Shown one piece after another: positions 5,807-7,465 of a stretch of DNA of 7,465 bases (its first letter is position 1; every line of letters begins with the position of its first letter). Origin of the DNA: Bacteroidales bacterium UBA1714 (GTDB lineage: Bacteria; Bacteroidota; Bacteroidia; Bacteroidales; Paludibacteraceae); assembly GCA_002317295.1 (NCBI GenBank), contig DCIY01000014.1, positions 1-7,465 on the forward strand. The letters are read 5' to 3'. The notes beneath the pieces are model-generated. The model was given only the letters and a program-made list of their open reading frames with translations, had not been told where the DNA came from and did no database searches. Position numbers and translations under genes: made by a program.

Positions 5807-6577
5807 TTAGAAATTTAAATCAGGAATGTAATTCAATACGGTTACCAAAAGGCTAACCGACGAAGTAATCAGGGCCAGGAAGGCGGTATAGGATTCTTGT
5901 TTAAAGAAAGCCGAGCGCTCACGACTGACATAGATCAAATCGTTGGGATAGATATAGTAGTATTGCGAATTGATAATCGTATTGGCACGTATATCAAACT
6001 CCAGCACCTCGGGTTCAGCATTTCCGTGAGGACGCACAATACGCACATGCTTACGATCACCGGTGGTCTGTATATTGCCCGACATCGCCAATGCCTGGAA
6101 GATATTCATTCGCTCCTTATACACATAACGCACGCCTGCGCCTATTTCACCCAAGACGGTAAAGCTCTTGTTGTACAACGCCACTTTGACATCTGCATCC
6201 GGAATGAGTTCACGGAAATAGCGTCGAATGGTATCCTGAGCTTCCACCTCGGTCAGACCTTCGAGTTTGATAGGCTCCATGAAAGGCAGATCGACCGTAC
6301 CGTCCGAATAGATACGATAGGAGTTGGCATATTGACCACTGTAGGAGTTGTTGTTATTGGCCAACAGGGTCTTGGCGATGGTTTCATCCATGGTAATCAC
6401 ACGATAGATGATCTCATCATTGACCTGTAACCGATATGGCTGGTATTCTATCGAATCATATACCGGCAGTTCCTTACGATCCTGCAACAAGGCAATCTCC
6501 TTATTACTGTAACATCCTGTCAGCACCAACGCCAGGACGCTCAAACAACCCAGGTAAATCCAATTCATTGTTTTCAT
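5807..6577 (-). CDS. Polysaccharide export outer-membrane lipoprotein (Wza/BexD-like), second copy
   Basis: The product is 256 aa. The lipoprotein signal has lipobox LTGC with the lipidated cysteine at 22. A polysaccharide export (PES) domain spans about 45-135, including YRIYSDGTVDLPF (87-99), followed by one SLBB-type domain (about 138-190, with FTVLGEIGAGVRYVYKERMNIFQAL) and a conserved EFDIRANTIINSQYYYIYP block then NDLIYV (about 193-217). Residues 229-250 form a C-terminal hydrophobic segment that could contribute to the outer-membrane helical pore. At 256 aa it is shorter than E. coli Wza (379 aa), which has more SLBB-like repeats. The start ATG overlaps the upstream stop as ATGA, and a perfect AAGGAGGT sits 5 nt before it. 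An alternative ATG three codons downstream is possible but farther from the Shine-Dalgarno. It likely works with the kinase encoded just downstream. Confidence 0.9.
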   Translation of the reverse strand: MKTMNWIYLGCLSVLALVLTGCYSNKEIALLQDRKELPVYDSIEYQPYRLQVNDEIIYRVITMDETIAKTLLANNNNSYSGQYANSYRIYSDGTVDLPFMEPIKLEGLTEVEAQDTIRRYFRELIPDADVKVALYNKSFTVLGEIGAGVRYVYKERMNIFQALAMSGNIQTTGDRKHVRIVRPHGNAEPEVLEFDIRANTIINSQYYYIYPNDLIYVSRERSAFFKQESYTAFLALITSSVSLLVTVLNYIPDLNF

Positions 6578-7452
6578 TGGTTACCTCCTTTCCCGGCATT
6601 CACCGCATTGATGGTTCTCACAACCAAGCCGTACACAAAACCGCCAAACGACAAGGTCGTTGCCACAATGGCCACCGTAGTGGCTGCATTGCTGACACCA
6701 AAGGCCATTCCGCGCAGATGCTTCACATAGATGACATCATTAGGCTCAATATAGTAATACTCCGAATTAATAATATCCTTGGAACGAAGGTCAAACTCCA
6801 ACACGCGCGTTTTGCCCTCTATTTCACGAATAATCTTCACCTCCGAGCGGTCAGACCAGTCTCCTAAATCACCTGCCTGCGCCAGGGCTTCAAAAATCGT
6901 CACTTTCTCCTTGCGAATCGGATAGTTACCGCAACGGCCCACATTGGTAATCACACTGTACGAACGCTGCACCACATTGACTTCGCAACTTACCATGTTG
7001 TAGTTACCATAATCCTTGATGTAGGTGGACAACTCTTTTTCCAATGACAACTTCACCTCACGGGTAGTCATTCCGCGAACCTGAATACGACCAATCAGCG
7101 GAAAATCAATGCAACCATCATCATAGACCAAATAGGAATACAAATCATACGAACTGTACACATTGTTTCCCTGGTTCATCTGCTGACGCATCTGTCCGCC
7201 ACTCCAACCGCCTCCGGAGGCGCCACTGGCGTTAAACAACTTACTAACCTGCTCGTCTACTGAGTAGACATAGATATACAATCGGTCTCCTATGCGCACC
7301 AGATAGTCCTCATAAGACAAGGTATCGCCATAGGAGGGAATGTATTTATCAGGCTCCTGCATGATATTGACCTGCTTGGACGTCACACAGGATGCAAACG
7401 CCAGGGTCAGAACCAACAGAGGCAAATAAATAGTATATAACTTTTTCATCAT
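6574..7452 (-). CDS. Polysaccharide export outer-membrane lipoprotein (Wza/BexD-like), first copy
   Basis: The product is 292 aa. The signal peptide ends in FASC, with the probable lipid-anchored cysteine at 22. A PES domain (about 48-160) includes YLVYDDGCIDFPLIGRIQVRG (107-127), interrupted by a Gly/Gln/Asn-rich insert (about 75-100). An SLBB-type domain follows (about 163-215), then EFDLRSKDIINSEYYYIEP and NDVIYV (219-243), and a C-terminal hydrophobic region (about 255-280). It is clearly paralogous to the next gene in the operon, which shares the same domain order and the EFD.R...IINS.YYYI.PND.IYV block but lacks the insert. The start could be either of two adjacent ATGs (7452 or 7449); no Shine-Dalgarno is visible in the 13 bases upstream. 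It is the first operon gene in view, and the promoter is outside the window. Confidence 0.9.
   Translation of the reverse strand: MMKKLYTIYLPLLVLTLAFASCVTSKQVNIMQEPDKYIPSYGDTLSYEDYLVRIGDRLYIYVYSVDEQVSKLFNASGASGGGWSGGQMRQQMNQGNNVYSSYDLYSYLVYDDGCIDFPLIGRIQVRGMTTREVKLSLEKELSTYIKDYGNYNMVSCEVNVVQRSYSVITNVGRCGNYPIRKEKVTIFEALAQAGDLGDWSDRSEVKIIREIEGKTRVLEFDLRSKDIINSEYYYIEPNDVIYVKHLRGMAFGVSNAATTVAIVATTLSFGGFVYGLVVRTINAVNAGKGGNQ
6583..6590 (-). promoter_or_regulatory. Strong Shine-Dalgarno before the second export gene
   Basis: The - strand reads AAGGAGGT, then AACCA, then ATG. It is a full-length match to the anti-Shine-Dalgarno with 5-nt spacing, embedded in the last codons (Lys-Gly-Gly-Asn-Gln) of the upstream gene. 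Together with the ATGA stop/start overlap this fits translational coupling or reinitiation. Such motifs are uncommon in Bacteroidota, and the other starts in this window lack them. Confidence 0.7.
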
Positions 7453-7465
7453 AATCTTATCGGTT

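Overview
The window looks like chromosomal DNA from a Bacteroidota member, most likely order Bacteroidales. Three things support this. All three recognisable promoters have the phylum's -33 TTG / -7 TAnnTTTG architecture. One gene encodes the type IX secretion system (T9SS) plug protein (DUF5103 family), which is found in that phylum. The capsule/exopolysaccharide genes are the short lipoprotein exporters plus fused tyrosine-kinase co-polymerase typical of Bacteroidales. Placement below order is not supported.

Layout. The left part (1-3070) is read mainly on the + strand: a secreted multidomain beta-sandwich protein (81-1496), a bidirectional terminator (about 1533-1576), tRNA-His(GTG) on the - strand (1578-1651), and the T9SS plug gene (1769-3070). 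The right part (3049-7452) is one - strand operon. In transcription order it holds a polysaccharide export lipoprotein (7452-6574), a second paralogous export lipoprotein (6577-5807) and a large Wzz/BY-kinase fusion (5799-3049). The genes are joined by a 4-bp ATGA overlap and a 7-bp gap, so they are almost certainly co-transcribed. The operon's promoter and any glycosyltransferase genes lie outside the window. No stretch of more than about 300 bp lacks a gene.

How the parts work together. The three operon proteins form the usual transenvelope exporter of Wzx/Wzy-type polysaccharide: an inner-membrane chain-length regulator with a cytoplasmic tyrosine kinase, and outer-membrane export lipoproteins. 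The plug protein closes the periplasmic side of the SprA (Sov) translocon of T9SS. The secreted protein at 81-1496 ends in a tail resembling a shortened version of a C-terminal tail common on Bacteroidales secreted proteins, so it may be a T9SS client; this is an inference.

The most interesting signals are regulatory. A 52-bp promoter block is present twice (22-73 and 1709-1760) with 51 of 52 bases identical. It drives two genes whose start codons lie only 8-9 nt past the -7 element, so both messages are probably leaderless. Copy 2 carries a near-palindrome that also overlaps the -33 box of the divergent tRNA-His promoter. The plug gene and the kinase gene overlap tail to tail by 22 bp, with candidate terminators inside each other's coding sequence. 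The kinase has an unusual cytoplasmic N-terminal Pro-Tyr heptad repeat and a Tyr/Gly-rich tail. I see no clearly new enzymatic or defence system here.
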